Assembly (NCBI RefSeq): GCF_016864575.1
Contig: NZ_CP044126.1
Location: 434,001-498,000, forward strand
Source: Rhizobium sp. BG4
GTDB taxonomy: Bacteria; Pseudomonadota; Alphaproteobacteria; Rhizobiales; Rhizobiaceae
Reading direction: 5' to 3'
DNA: 64,000 nt
Positions 62,895-64,000 of the stretch are shown here, piece by piece. The position numbers and the translations under genes are program-made. The notes below the pieces were generated by a model. The model made no database searches. It saw only the letters and a program-made list of their open reading frames with translations, and was not told the origin of the DNA. Numbering within the stretch: the stretch's first letter is position 1; every line of letters begins with the position of its first letter.

Positions 62895-63788
62895 ATGGAT
62901 CGTCTCGATGCGATGAGCGTGCTTCTGGCGGTGGTGGAAAACGGCAGCCTCTCCGCAGCCTCGCGCGCCCTGCATTCGCCACTGCCGACGGTCAGCCGCA
63001 AGATCTCGGAGCTTGAGGCGCATCTCGGCATACGGTTGATCAGGCGCACCAATCGCCGGATTTCGCTGACGGAAGCAGGCGAAGGCTATGTGAGCGCGGC
63101 GCGCGAGATCCTGGGCCGCGTCGAGGAAGCGGAGCGGCGCGCATCCGGCGAGTATCTCTCCCCCAAGGGCGATCTGACGATGACGGCGCCGATCGTTTTC
63201 GGGCGGCTGCATGTGCTGCCCGTGATCACCGACTTCCTGAAGGCATTCCCCGACATCAACATGCGGCTAACGATGAGCGACCGGCCGGTCAGCCTGGCAG
63301 ACGAGCATATCGATGTGGCGCTGCGTATCCGCACTCTCTCGGAAAACAATCTGATCGCCACCCGGCTCGGCAGTATCCGCCGGACGATCTATGCCAGCCC
63401 CGATTACCTCCGGCGCCACGGCCGTCCGGCGCATCCGCGTGAGCTTGCCGATCACGCCTGCGTTTCCTTCGAGGGCATCTTTTCGGCGCAGTTCTGGACC
63501 CTGCGGGAAAACGATCAGGAGATTGCCGCGCCGATCCGCCCGCGGCTGTCGGTCAATACGGCAGAGGCGGCCGTCGATGCCGCGGTGGCGGGACTCGGGA
63601 TTACCCGGGTCCTCTCCTACCAGGCAAAACGCGCCGTCGAAGGCGGCTTGCTGGTGCCGCTGCTGGAAGAGTTCGAGCAGCAGCCCTCGCCTGTCCATCT
63701 CGTGCATCTGTCGCAGGGCGTATTGCCGCTGAAGCTCAGGGTATTCCTGGATTTCGCCGCGCCGCGGCTGCGCGCTGTCCTCCGCTGA
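62895..63788 (+). CDS. LysR family transcriptional regulator
   Basis: This 297-residue regulator begins with a LysR HTH (MDRLDAMSVLLAVVENGSLS, then LPTVSRKISELEAHLG) and an effector domain (LTMTAPIVFGRLHVLPVITD), close to the DsdC/AphB-type clade. ATG 62895 follows GGAAGG. It is divergent from the GST gene with 128 bp between starts, so it likely controls the GST-flavoprotein pair. Confidence 0.88.
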   Translation: MDRLDAMSVLLAVVENGSLSAASRALHSPLPTVSRKISELEAHLGIRLIRRTNRRISLTEAGEGYVSAAREILGRVEEAERRASGEYLSPKGDLTMTAPIVFGRLHVLPVITDFLKAFPDINMRLTMSDRPVSLADEHIDVALRIRTLSENNLIATRLGSIRRTIYASPDYLRRHGRPAHPRELADHACVSFEGIFSAQFWTLRENDQEIAAPIRPRLSVNTAEAAVDAAVAGLGITRVLSYQAKRAVEGGLLVPLLEEFEQQPSPVHLVHLSQGVLPLKLRVFLDFAAPRLRAVLR

Positions 63789-63865
63789 AAGCACAAAACG
63801 CCGTTCACCTTGGCGCCGTCACGGTCTATACCGGTCTTCCCCACAGACAATCACCGGATGACCCC

Positions 63866-64000
63866 ATGACCAGCTCCGTTCTCGACCGCTTCCTGCGCTA
63901 CGCCGTCATCGACACGCAGTCCGACCCGACATCGAAGAGCCAGCCCTCGACCGAAAAGCAGAAGAATCTCGGGCGCGTGCTGGTCGAGGAACTGCTGGAG
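63866..64000 (+). CDS. pepT: Peptidase T, 5' end only
   Basis: The first 45 residues are visible. They match the N-terminus of the M20B tripeptide aminopeptidase PepT (LDRFLRYAVIDTQSDP, then QPSTEKQKNLGRVLVEELLE). The gene runs off the window end. Metal-binding residues lie beyond the visible part. Confidence 0.82.
   Translation, partial: MTSSVLDRFLRYAVIDTQSDPTSKSQPSTEKQKNLGRVLVEELLE

Noticed and set aside
62767..62982. Upstream extension of the GST gene to 62982
   Set aside because: It adds 72 residues without domain character and would overlap the start of the divergent LysR gene. The GST thioredoxin fold starts exactly at ATG 62766.
1..64000. CRISPR arrays, tRNA or rRNA genes, insertion sequences and prophage genes
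   Set aside because: No spaced direct repeats, cloverleaf or rRNA-like segments, transposase or phage structural genes were recognised on either strand.

Overview
The window is high-GC alphaproteobacterial DNA. Gene content and order point to the Rhizobiaceae (Rhizobium/Agrobacterium group): an ehu/eut ectoine cluster led by a MocR-type regulator, a carnitine dehydrogenase fused to its thioesterase, NasT/NasS nitrate control, many ABC importers, and a palindromic intergenic element of rhizobial type. No rRNA, tRNA, CRISPR array, prophage or insertion sequence was seen. The profile is that of a soil or rhizosphere bacterium scavenging compatible solutes, nitrate, organic sulfur and plant glycans. 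Family assignments come from reading the translations; no database search was run.

Layout. (1) 1-2002: partial SDR oxidoreductase divergent from a LysR regulator, then a small DUF551-like protein. (2) 2141-10999: ectoine/hydroxyectoine operon: MocR regulator ehuR, catabolic eutB, eutC, doeA, doeB, and ABC importer ehuBCDA, closed by a terminator shared with convergent dps. (3) 11053-14167: dps, a small YciI/muconolactone-isomerase-like protein, an MFS transporter and a conserved hypothetical. (4) 14185-18440, minus strand: FMN monooxygenase (NtaA/SnaA/DszA family), SsuA-like sulfonate-binding protein, a DMSP-lyase-like cupin with degraded metal ligands and an EamA transporter. This looks like an organosulfur neighbourhood. 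(5) 18548-22894: LysR regulator, then carnitine catabolism (cdhR, cdhC, fused cdhAB). (6) 23603-31745: peptide-type ABC importer followed by a CocE/NonD hydrolase and an HSL-type esterase. (7) 31822-33763: acyltransferase 3 and a vapBC toxin-antitoxin pair. (8) 33927-41120: LacI regulator with paired operators, sugar ABC importer and GH127 beta-L-arabinofuranosidase. (9) 41227-52229: nitrate assimilation: nasT, nasS, a sigma54 promoter plus ANTAR-type antitermination leader, nrtABC, nirBD and nasA. (10) 52351-54286: ZntB-like transporter and two small proteins. (11) 54447-58945: Lrp/AsnC regulator, semialdehyde dehydrogenase and aminotransferase resembling doeX/doeC/doeD, which would complete ectoine breakdown to aspartate about 44 kb from the first locus, then two small genes. 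(12) 58946-64000: a gene-poor stretch with an unlisted 29-codon membrane peptide, a small secreted protein whose signal peptide is frameshifted by an 8-bp tandem duplication, a three-domain flavoprotein, a GST, a LysR regulator and the start of peptidase T.

How the genes work together. EhuBCDA imports ectoines, DoeA opens the ring, DoeB removes the acetyl group, and the distant DoeD/DoeC-like pair would turn diaminobutyrate into aspartate. Imported nitrate is reduced by NasA and NirBD. NasS probably senses nitrate and releases NasT, which would act on two hexaloop hairpins in the nrtA leader, downstream of a near-perfect sigma54 promoter. The LacI cluster appears to import arabinose-containing oligosaccharides for cytoplasmic hydrolysis by GH127.

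The observations most worth a second look are the nitrate-leader RNA, the LacI gene with no ATG/GTG/TTG start, the 29-residue membrane peptide, the frameshifting tandem repeat, and the split ectoine pathway.
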